Origin: Verrucomicrobiota bacterium
GTDB lineage: Bacteria; Verrucomicrobiota; Verrucomicrobiia; Opitutales; Opitutaceae
Reading direction: 5' to 3'
Assembly: GCA_003694825.1 (NCBI GenBank)
Contig: RFJS01000222.1
Location: 1 to 5,127 of the forward strand
DNA: 5,127 bases
The stretch's first letter is position 1. Each line of letters starts with the position of its first letter. The position numbers and the translations under genes are program-made. Under the pieces are notes generated by a model. The model searched no databases and had not been told where the DNA came from. It saw only the letters and a program-made list of their open reading frames with translations. Positions 1-5,127 of this stretch are shown here, one piece after another.

Positions 1-64
1 CACGCGTCTCGATGCGGTTGACCGGGCGGTGCTGGAAGCGTTAGTCCCTGATGGCGTGGAACCT

Positions 65-1156
65 GTGCAGCATCTGAACGTTGAGCTGGGCGATCGCAGC
101 TATCCGATCGCGTTTGGCGCCGATTTGTCGGCGGAGTTGACCGAGGCCGTGCGGCGCGAGCTGGCCGGTGGCCGGCGGCTGGCAGTCGTGACGGACGAGC
201 GCGTGCGCGCGGCGCAGGCGGCGCTGTTCGAGGCGGCGTTCGCCGGGGTTCCGGTGCTGGCGGTGCCGGGCGGGGAGACTTCGAAGTGCCTCTCGCAGCT
301 CGAGGCGGTCTGCGATTTTCTCGCGGCGGAGCGGGTGGATCGCCGGGGCCTGGTTCTCGCGGTCGGCGGCGGGGTGGTGGGCGATCTGGCCGGTTTTGCC
401 GCGGCGAGCTATCTGCGCGGGGTGGATTTCTGGCAGGTGCCGACGACGCTGCTGGCGATGGTGGACAGCGCGGTGGGCGGAAAGACGGGGGTGAATCTGA
501 AGGCCGGGAAGAATCTCGTGGGCGCGTTTCATCAGCCGCGGGCGGTGTGGTGCAGCATGCGGGTGCTGGAGACGCTTCCCGAGCGGGAGTTTGCCGCCGG
601 GATGGCGGAGGTCATCAAGACAGGGCTGCTCGGCGACGCGCGGCTGTTCGAGACGGTGGCGGAGGAGGCTGTGTCCGGACCGCGGGATCCGCGGCTGCCG
701 GCGATTGTGCGGCGGTGCTGCGAGATCAAGGCGGCGGTGGTGAAGGCGGACGAGCGCGAGACGGCGGCGAGCGGCGGCCGGGCGCTGCTCAACCTCGGGC
801 ACACGTTCGCGCACGCGATCGAGGCGGTGGCGGGGTATGGCGAATACCTGCATGGCGAGGCGGTCGGCGTGGGGCTGGTGGCGGCGGCACGGTTGTCGGC
901 GGCGCTCGGGCTCATCGGCGAGGGGGCGGTGCAGCAGGTCGAGACGGTCGTGGCGGCCCATGCCCTGCCGGTGGCGTTGCGGGCGCCGCTGCCGCTGGAG
1001 GCGCTCATGGCGGCGATGCAGCGGGACAAGAAAGTGCGCGACGGTCGGCTGCGTTTTGTCGTCATGGAAAAGCTGGGACAGGCGGCGACGCGCGAGGATG
1101 TCGACGCGGAGCTCGTGCGCGCGATCTGGCGGCGCCTTGGCGCGGCGGCCGGGTGA
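65..1156 (+). CDS. aroB: 3-dehydroquinate synthase (shikimate pathway)
   Basis: Converts DAHP (3-deoxy-D-arabino-heptulosonate 7-phosphate) to 3-dehydroquinate, the second step of the shikimate pathway to aromatic amino acids; a cytoplasmic, NAD- and metal-dependent enzyme. Numbering from the GTG at 65 (363 aa, close to the roughly 360 aa usual for AroB), the NAD-binding glycine motif GGGVVGD is at 101-107, followed by PTT (126-128), DSAVGGKTGVN (134-144) and KNLVGAFHQP (149-158). The expected metal ligands are Glu182 (GMAEVIK), His246 (LNLGHTF) and His263 (LHGEA), and RDKK is at 320-323. All catalytic motifs are present and the frame is intact, so the enzyme should be active. The start was chosen because MQHLNVELGDRSYPI matches how AroB proteins usually begin. 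In-frame GTGs at 29 and 56 are alternatives, none has a convincing ribosome binding site, and the frame has no stop back to base 2. The stop is TGA 1154-1156. It converges on the hydrolase gene and shares no obvious pathway with it. Confidence 0.96.
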   Translation: MQHLNVELGDRSYPIAFGADLSAELTEAVRRELAGGRRLAVVTDERVRAAQAALFEAAFAGVPVLAVPGGETSKCLSQLEAVCDFLAAERVDRRGLVLAVGGGVVGDLAGFAAASYLRGVDFWQVPTTLLAMVDSAVGGKTGVNLKAGKNLVGAFHQPRAVWCSMRVLETLPEREFAAGMAEVIKTGLLGDARLFETVAEEAVSGPRDPRLPAIVRRCCEIKAAVVKADERETAASGGRALLNLGHTFAHAIEAVAGYGEYLHGEAVGVGLVAAARLSAALGLIGEGAVQQVETVVAAHALPVALRAPLPLEALMAAMQRDKKVRDGRLRFVVMEKLGQAATREDVDAELVRAIWRRLGAAAG

Positions 1157-1189
1157 GGCCGGGCCGCTGCCTGCCGGTCGGCCGGCCTC
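1155..1189 (+). terminator. Hairpin overlapping the aroB stop, possible terminator
   Basis: The 8-base arm GAGGCCGG at 1155-1162 pairs perfectly with CCGGCCTC at 1182-1189. The 19-base loop can fold further (CCG 1164-1166 with CGG 1175-1177). It starts on the aroB stop codon. No T-run follows, so it is not a textbook Rho-independent terminator. In sequence this GC-rich such pairings also arise by chance, so the call rests mainly on its position. Confidence 0.3.
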
Positions 1190-1243
1190 GTGGTCCGGTG
1201 GGCGGGAGTGAGACGGCCGCGCGCCTCGCGGCTGCTCAGCCCG

Positions 1244-1264
1244 GCGGCCGGCAGCGCCGGCCGC
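1244..1264. terminator. Perfect 9-bp GC hairpin between convergent genes
   Basis: GCGGCCGGC (1244-1252) and GCCGGCCGC (1256-1264) are exact reverse complements around a 3-base AGC loop. It lies 18 bases beyond the hydrolase stop codon (TGA on the - strand, bases 1284-1282) and 87 bases beyond the aroB stop. It could therefore end transcripts arriving from either side. A weaker 6-bp hairpin (GCCGCG 1216-1221 with CGCGGC 1227-1232) lies next to it. Neither is followed by a T-run on either strand, so a terminator role is inferred from position and stability. Confidence 0.4.
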
Positions 1265-1281
1265 GCGAGTGCTCGGGACTC

Positions 1282-3810
1282 TCAGAAGCCGCGGGCCCGG
1301 GGGATTTCGTTTGCCGACTGCCAGGCTTCGTCCGGGTTTTCCGCGGTGATTTTCGGGAAGAAGCGGTAGTAGTTGCCGTAGTCGAATTCGCGGAGCCTGG
1401 CGCGGAGCGCTTCGCCCATGCGCTTCATCTTCGCCGCGGCGGCGGCCTGGTCGCCGATGAGCAGGCGGTAGGTGTTGGCGGAGAGTTCGGTGCCGTCGGG
1501 AGCGAGGAGGCGGACGCGGATGTCGAAGTGATCGACGACGCGGCGGGCGATGTCCCAGTCGACCTCGGCATAGCTCGCGGAGCTGTCGCCGGGGATGTCG
1601 CCGACGGGGATTTCGCGCGTGTCGAGGACGGCGCCGGTCTCGTCGCGAAACTCGATGACGGCGCGGGTGTCGGTGAACTGCCGGTAGAAATCGTTCACGA
1701 CCCAGAGCCGGGCGGCGAATGTCTCGTCGGCCCGCCAGCGGCGTCGGTCGAACTGGAGGTTGACGAGCAGGGGCTGGTAGGCGCGGCGCACGTATTCGTA
1801 GGATCGCTTCGGCTGCTGGTAGGCATCGACGATGCCCCATTTCATGTCGGGCCAGTAGGTGATGTAGTGGCACAGGGCGATGCCGCTGGTGCGCGGCTTG
1901 CGGCGGCGGAAGTGCTCGATCGCGAGTTGAAAGATGATGCCCTGGGCGTCCTGGGTGGCGTTGACGAACTCCTCGAGCGAGCCGGTGCGTTTGTCGCCGA
2001 AGGCGTCGAAGTTCTGCATGCGCAGGCGGTCGAGGTCGGCCCAGTGGTGGCCCCAGCTCGGGCCCGGAGGCCAGAGTTCGCCGGGCGGGATGAATTTGCG
2101 CAGGCTCTCGACGGAGGGGACGGAGGTGATGGCGAGTTCGGGGACGATCGGGTAGTCGAGTTCGGAATACCAATCTTCCATCAGCCACCGGCCCATGCCG
2201 TAGAAGTAGGCGAGGGCGTGGACGGCTTCTTTGGGCTTGTAGCCGACGCTGCGGGCGTTGGCGTCGGTGAGGGGGGAGTCGGGGACGTAGGGCAGGTCGC
2301 AGTGTTCGTGGAGGCGGCGTCCGAGCTCGAGCAGGAAGGCGTTGGTGAACGCGGGGTCGTCGGCGCGCAGAAACGCCTCCTCGCCGCCCTCGATGAGGAT
2401 CAGGGAGGGATGGTTGCGGCGTTCGCGGATGACGGCGACGGCTTCCGCGTAGATGCGTTCGAGGAAGGCGGGATCCTGGGAGATGTTGGCGGTGCCGAGG
2501 GGGATGACGTCCTGCCAGACCGTGAGGCCGAGTTCGTTGCAGTATTCATAAAACTCGGGGATCTCGGGGGGGTGCCAGCCGAAGATGCGGATGTTGTTCA
2601 TGTTGGCGGCGCGGGCCATCTCGATGAGGCGGCGGTATTCGGCCGGCGAGGTGCGGCCCACGAAGATGTCCGGCGGGCCGCCCCAGCAGGCCGAGCGGAT
2701 GAAGTGCCGCTTGCCGTTGATGAACACCGTGCGGGGAAAGCTCACTTCGTCGCGCGTGAAGCCGGGGTTCCACGCCATGCGGATTTCGCGGATGCCGAAC
2801 GTCGTGGTGTGGTGATCGGATTCGCGGCCGTCTTTGCGGAGGAGGCGGACGTGGGCCCGGTAGAGGTTGGGCTTGCCGAGATCCCAGGGCCACCAGAGCT
2901 GGGGGTGAGGCACGTCGATGGTGGTTTTGAGGACGGTTTTGCCGGGCTGGACCGTGGCGGTGATTTTCGTTTCGGCCGGCTCGGCGTCGCAGTTTTTGCC
3001 GGTGAGGCGGATGGGCACGGTGACGGCGGCCGGGGTGTCGGTGTGGTTTTCGACGGTCACCTCGGCGTGGACGGTGGCCGAGCCGTCGTCGTGGAGCTCG
3101 CTTTTGAGGTAGACATCGTCGATGCGTAACCGACCGGTGGCGACGAGGCGGACGGGGCGCCAGATGCCGAAGGGGACGAGGTCGCGCCAGTAGTCGCCGA
3201 ACCACGGTGTCTTGAGGCCGACGACGCGGTGGTTGACCTGGGGCGGCGGGTCGAGGCGGACCATGAGCAGGTTGCGCCCCTTCTGCCAGTCGCGGGCGGT
3301 GTTGAGGACGTCGGTGACGTCGAAGGCGAACCGGGAGAATGCGCCTTCGTGGCGGCCGAGATGGTGGCCGTTGAGCCAGACCTCGCAGGAGAAGTCCACC
3401 CCGTCGAATTCGAGGCGCACGAGGCGGTCGCCGACATCTTCGCTGACGTTGAACTGCAGGGCGTACCACCACTCGTCATACATCACCCACTGGGCCTTCA
3501 TGCTGTTGCGGCCGTAGTAGGGGTCGTCGATGGCACCGGCCTTCCAGAGGTCCGTATAGACGTCGCCGGGGATCGAGGCGGAGATCCAGACGTGTGTTTC
3601 GAGATCGGCCGGCGGAAGCTGGTGCAGCCCTTCGGCGACGCCCTGGCCCGGGCGCATGCGCTTCAGCTTCCAGTGATGGCCGCTCAGGTCCTGGACGAGC
3701 TGACCCTGGGCCTGGACGAGTTCGCCGGCGGCGGGCTGGGCGGCGGCGGGGCGGGAGAAAGCAAGCAGAAGAAGGAGGGCTGAAAGGACGAATCGGGTCA
3801 ATTGTCTCAC
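1282..3810 (-). CDS. Exported glycoside hydrolase family 2 protein, beta-mannosidase-like
   Basis: Predicted exo-acting retaining glycosidase of family GH2, exported to the periplasm or beyond; 842 aa from the GTG at 3810. Residues 1-24 form a signal peptide (RQLTR, a Leu-rich core, then PAAA before Gln25). Next come the N-terminal sugar-binding jelly roll (about 40-225, with IPGDVYTDL 80-88, DPYYGRN 96-102, FDGVDFSCEVWLNG 135-148 and FGIWRPVRL 214-222), an Ig-like sandwich (about 226-340), a TIM barrel (about 341-680, with RIFGWHPPEIPEF 408-420) and a C-terminal sandwich (about 681-786). By alignment to beta-mannosidase motifs by eye, the acid/base is Glu478 in HPSLILIEGGEE (467-478) and the nucleophile is Glu558 in VPELAITSVPS (556-566). 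The usual Asn before the acid/base is Glu477. Substrate cannot be read from sequence: beta-mannoside is likeliest, and exo-beta-glucosaminidase-like activity is possible. The start fits the signal peptide, although no Shine-Dalgarno is visible (a pyrimidine-rich stretch lies upstream). The open frame extends to 4464 but would cover the receptor gene. Confidence 0.92.
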   Translation of the reverse strand: MRQLTRFVLSALLLLLAFSRPAAAQPAAGELVQAQGQLVQDLSGHHWKLKRMRPGQGVAEGLHQLPPADLETHVWISASIPGDVYTDLWKAGAIDDPYYGRNSMKAQWVMYDEWWYALQFNVSEDVGDRLVRLEFDGVDFSCEVWLNGHHLGRHEGAFSRFAFDVTDVLNTARDWQKGRNLLMVRLDPPPQVNHRVVGLKTPWFGDYWRDLVPFGIWRPVRLVATGRLRIDDVYLKSELHDDGSATVHAEVTVENHTDTPAAVTVPIRLTGKNCDAEPAETKITATVQPGKTVLKTTIDVPHPQLWWPWDLGKPNLYRAHVRLLRKDGRESDHHTTTFGIREIRMAWNPGFTRDEVSFPRTVFINGKRHFIRSACWGGPPDIFVGRTSPAEYRRLIEMARAANMNNIRIFGWHPPEIPEFYEYCNELGLTVWQDVIPLGTANISQDPAFLERIYAEAVAVIRERRNHPSLILIEGGEEAFLRADDPAFTNAFLLELGRRLHEHCDLPYVPDSPLTDANARSVGYKPKEAVHALAYFYGMGRWLMEDWYSELDYPIVPELAITSVPSVESLRKFIPPGELWPPGPSWGHHWADLDRLRMQNFDAFGDKRTGSLEEFVNATQDAQGIIFQLAIEHFRRRKPRTSGIALCHYITYWPDMKWGIVDAYQQPKRSYEYVRRAYQPLLVNLQFDRRRWRADETFAARLWVVNDFYRQFTDTRAVIEFRDETGAVLDTREIPVGDIPGDSSASYAEVDWDIARRVVDHFDIRVRLLAPDGTELSANTYRLLIGDQAAAAAKMKRMGEALRARLREFDYGNYYRFFPKITAENPDEAWQSANEIPRARGF

Positions 3811-3869
3811 GGGAACAAGGGAGGGTAGATTGTCGATTGTAGTCAATCGACAATCGTCGACCCCGTGAG
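3806..3869. repeat. Outer 8-bp inverted repeat enclosing the palindrome and the hydrolase start
   Basis: CTCACGGG at 3806-3813 is the exact reverse complement of CCCGTGAG at 3862-3869. The left arm, read on the - strand, contains the hydrolase GTG start codon (3810-3808). The 12-bp palindrome lies between the arms, with 14 unpaired bases on the left (3814-3827) and 6 on the right (3856-3861). In a hydrolase transcript starting upstream of 3869, the two arms could pair and hide the start codon under a two-tier hairpin. The pairing is read directly from the sequence, and any regulatory role is inference. Confidence 0.4.
3828..3855. promoter_or_regulatory. Perfect 12-bp inverted repeat, operator-like, in the divergent intergenic region
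   Basis: GATTGTCGATTG (3828-3839) and CAATCGACAATC (3844-3855) are exact reverse complements around TAGT. Each arm holds two GATTG units (CAATC on the right arm), and the four units fall at 7-base intervals. The block is AT-rich in an otherwise very GC-rich window and lies between the divergent starts of the hydrolase and receptor genes. On the - strand it contains TACAAT (3841-3836), a fair -10 element 26 bases before the hydrolase start codon, though no good -35 stands 15-18 bases upstream of it. A dimeric or tetrameric repressor or activator site controlling one or both genes is the natural reading. The same bases could instead act as an RNA hairpin. The binding protein is not identifiable from this window. 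Confidence 0.55.
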
Positions 3870-3910
3870 TTGTTGGGCGGCGGGCAGCGGGTGTGGATTG
3901 GAGCTGGCGC

Positions 3911-3915
3911 GGAGG
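3911..3915 (+). promoter_or_regulatory. Shine-Dalgarno GGAGG favouring the GTG start at 3923
   Basis: GGAGG ends 7 bases before the GTG at 3923, an ideal spacing. The other in-frame candidates, ATG 3941 and ATG 3968, have no comparable purine motif at a suitable distance. This site decides the start chosen for the receptor gene. Confidence 0.5.
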
Positions 3916-3922
3916 TTCGGGA

Positions 3923-5127
3923 GTGTTCCAGCATGGCGGGATGGCAGGATTCTGGTATCGCAAGGGTATGGTGGCGGTGGTGGTCGGTCTGGGCATGGGC
4001 GCGGCCGGCTTTGCGTCGGGCGGCCCGGCGGAGCCGGCGGTGGCGCTGCCGCCGATGGTGGTGACGGCGTCGCGCGCCCCGGTCGCGCTCGAGCGGCTGC
4101 CGCTGGCGGTGGACCGCCTCGAGGGCGCGGCGCTCGAGGCGCCGACGGCGCTGACCGTGGATGACGCGCTTCGGGTGTCGCCGGCGTTCAGCCTGTTTCG
4201 ACGGACCGGCAGCCTGACGGCGCACCCGACGGCCCAGGGTGTTTCGCTGCGGGGAATCGGTCCGAGCGGGGCGAGCCGGTCGCTGGTGTTGCTCGACGGC
4301 CTGCCGCTGAACGATCCGTTTGGGGGCTGGGTGGCGTGGTCGAAGGTTCCCCGGTTGTCGCTGGGGACGGCGGAGATCGTGCGCGGCGGCGGCTCGGCGG
4401 TGTGGGGCAGTGCGGCGATCGGCGGCACCGTGCAGCTGTTGTCGCGGCCGATGTCGCCTGGCACCGGCCGGGTGCTCGGCGAGGCGGGCTCGGCAGGGCT
4501 GGCGCGGGTGGAGATGCTGGGCGATGTGTCAGCGGGGCAGGGACGCTTGCGGGCCGGCGGCCGGTGGTTTCGGACGGATGGGTGGCACGCGATCCGGGAG
4601 GATCAGCGTGGGGGGATCGACCGGCGGCTGGATTCGCGTCACTGGCTGGCGCACGCCGCCTGGGAGGGCGAGCTGCGGGAGGGCATGGTCCTGCGCATCG
4701 GAGGGCGCGCCTTCGACGAGCGCCGGGGCAATGGCACGCCCTACACGGGCAACACCTCGGAAGAGGCCGCCGCGCACTTCGCACTCGCGGGCGAGGTGGC
4801 GCCGGATGTCACGGTGCAGATACTGGGGTATGGCCAGCGGCAGCGCTTCGCCAGCCGGTTCTCGTCGGTGGCGGCGGATCGGGAGTCGGAGCGTCCGGCG
4901 CTGGATCAGCACGACGTGCCTGCGGATGCCTGGGGGGCTTCGGCCGTGGCTTCGTGGCGGCATCCAGATGGCGCGCTGACGACGCTCGGCGGGGATTGGC
5001 GGGCGGTGAGCGGAGAGACGAGAGAGGATTATTTCTATTCCGGCTCGGGCTTTCTGCGCCGGCGGCACGCGGGCGGGGACCAGTGGACCGGGGGGCTGTT
5101 TGCCGCGCACCAGCGCGACATCGGCGA
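3923..5127 (+). CDS. TonB-dependent outer-membrane receptor, BtuB/CirA-like (3' end beyond window)
   Basis: Energy-coupled importer that should sit in the outer membrane as a 22-strand barrel plugged by its N-terminal domain and take up a ligand using TonB-ExbBD. The frame stays open from 3923 to the window end (401 codons); such receptors usually run 600-800 aa, so the C-terminal barrel is missing. Numbering from GTG 3923, there is a signal peptide (basic stretch YRKG near 12-15, hydrophobic 16-31, possible cut after GFA), then a TonB-box-like PPMVVTASR (43-51). The plug follows, with SLRGIG (108-113), LLDGLPLNDPFGGW (123-136) and EIVRGGGSAVWGSAAIGG (151-168). Residues after about 176 read as barrel strands rich in alternating aromatic and Gly residues. 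ATG 3941 gives a shorter, equally good signal peptide; GTG 3923 was preferred for its Shine-Dalgarno. The ligand is unknown, and no cobalamin riboswitch features are seen upstream. It is divergent from the GH2 gene, which hints at a glycan-related role without proving it. Confidence 0.92.
   Translation, partial: MFQHGGMAGFWYRKGMVAVVVGLGMGAAGFASGGPAEPAVALPPMVVTASRAPVALERLPLAVDRLEGAALEAPTALTVDDALRVSPAFSLFRRTGSLTAHPTAQGVSLRGIGPSGASRSLVLLDGLPLNDPFGGWVAWSKVPRLSLGTAEIVRGGGSAVWGSAAIGGTVQLLSRPMSPGTGRVLGEAGSAGLARVEMLGDVSAGQGRLRAGGRWFRTDGWHAIREDQRGGIDRRLDSRHWLAHAAWEGELREGMVLRIGGRAFDERRGNGTPYTGNTSEEAAAHFALAGEVAPDVTVQILGYGQRQRFASRFSSVAADRESERPALDQHDVPADAWGASAVASWRHPDGALTTLGGDWRAVSGETREDYFYSGSGFLRRRHAGGDQWTGGLFAAHQRDIG

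Noticed and set aside
41..2188. Long - strand open frame of 715 codons overlapping aroB and the end of the GH2 gene
   Set aside because: The product is Arg/Pro/His-rich with no motif, while aroB and GH2 are certain in their own frames. It is a shadow frame.
286..3129. Very long + strand open frame of 947 codons
   Set aside because: It crosses the aroB and GH2 genes in another frame and direction. It is composed of Gly/Arg/Ala/Val/Glu with no recognisable motif, as expected for an antisense shadow in G-rich DNA.
3811..3825. Possible G-quadruplex in GGGAACAAGGGAGGG
   Set aside because: Only three G-tracts of three lie close together and no fourth is near enough.
3828..3855. Palindrome as the terminal repeat or relic of a mobile element
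   Set aside because: No transposase fragment, target-site duplication or partner copy is present in the window, and the position between two divergent intact genes fits a control site better.
3811..3922. Cobalamin riboswitch before the BtuB-like receptor
   Set aside because: The region is only about 112 bases and no B12-box-like sequence or riboswitch core was seen; the only strong structure is the palindrome.
3865..4164. + strand 99-codon open frame starting at GTG 3865
   Set aside because: It overlaps the receptor's signal peptide and TonB box in another frame, its product is Gly/Arg-rich without motif, and the receptor frame is clearly the coding one.
3811..4464. N-terminal extension of the GH2 frame up to an ATG at 4464
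   Set aside because: The extra 218 residues are low-complexity Pro/Arg/Thr-rich sequence that runs antisense across the receptor's signal peptide and plug, and a good signal peptide begins at the GTG at 3810.

Overview
This is a very GC-rich bacterial window, about two thirds G+C or more by eye. It holds two complete genes and one gene cut by the right edge. The organism is Gram-negative, because the window encodes a TonB-dependent outer-membrane receptor and a secreted glycoside hydrolase. The gene types and the receptor plug wording (a DGLPLNDPFGGW-like stretch) suggest a polysaccharide-using bacterium such as an Opitutales-type Verrucomicrobiota or an Acidobacteriota. That placement is an inference from memory of similar proteins, not a search result.

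Layout from left to right: (1) aroB, 3-dehydroquinate synthase of the shikimate pathway, on the + strand (about 65-1156). Its frame is open through the left edge, so its exact start is uncertain. (2) A 125-bp gap between convergent genes (1157-1281) with GC-rich hairpins that probably end transcription from both sides. (3) A long - strand gene (3810 down to 1282) for an exported glycoside hydrolase family 2 enzyme of the beta-mannosidase-like type. (4) A divergent intergenic region (3811-3922) with an unusually AT-rich perfect 12-bp inverted repeat nested inside a second, 8-bp inverted repeat. The outer repeat includes the hydrolase start codon. (5) The N-terminal third to half of a TonB-dependent receptor on the + strand (about 3923 to beyond 5127), with signal peptide, TonB box, plug domain and first barrel strands.

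aroB is core metabolism and looks unrelated to its neighbours. The hydrolase and the receptor are transcribed divergently from a short shared region that contains the palindrome. They may form a small co-regulated pair in which the hydrolase acts on a glycan in the periplasm or outside the cell and the receptor imports a ligand, but this is inference. No RNA gene, mobile element, CRISPR array or phage gene was seen. The points most worth a second look are the palindromic operator-like or RNA-hairpin structure and the altered catalytic Asn-Glu motif of the hydrolase.
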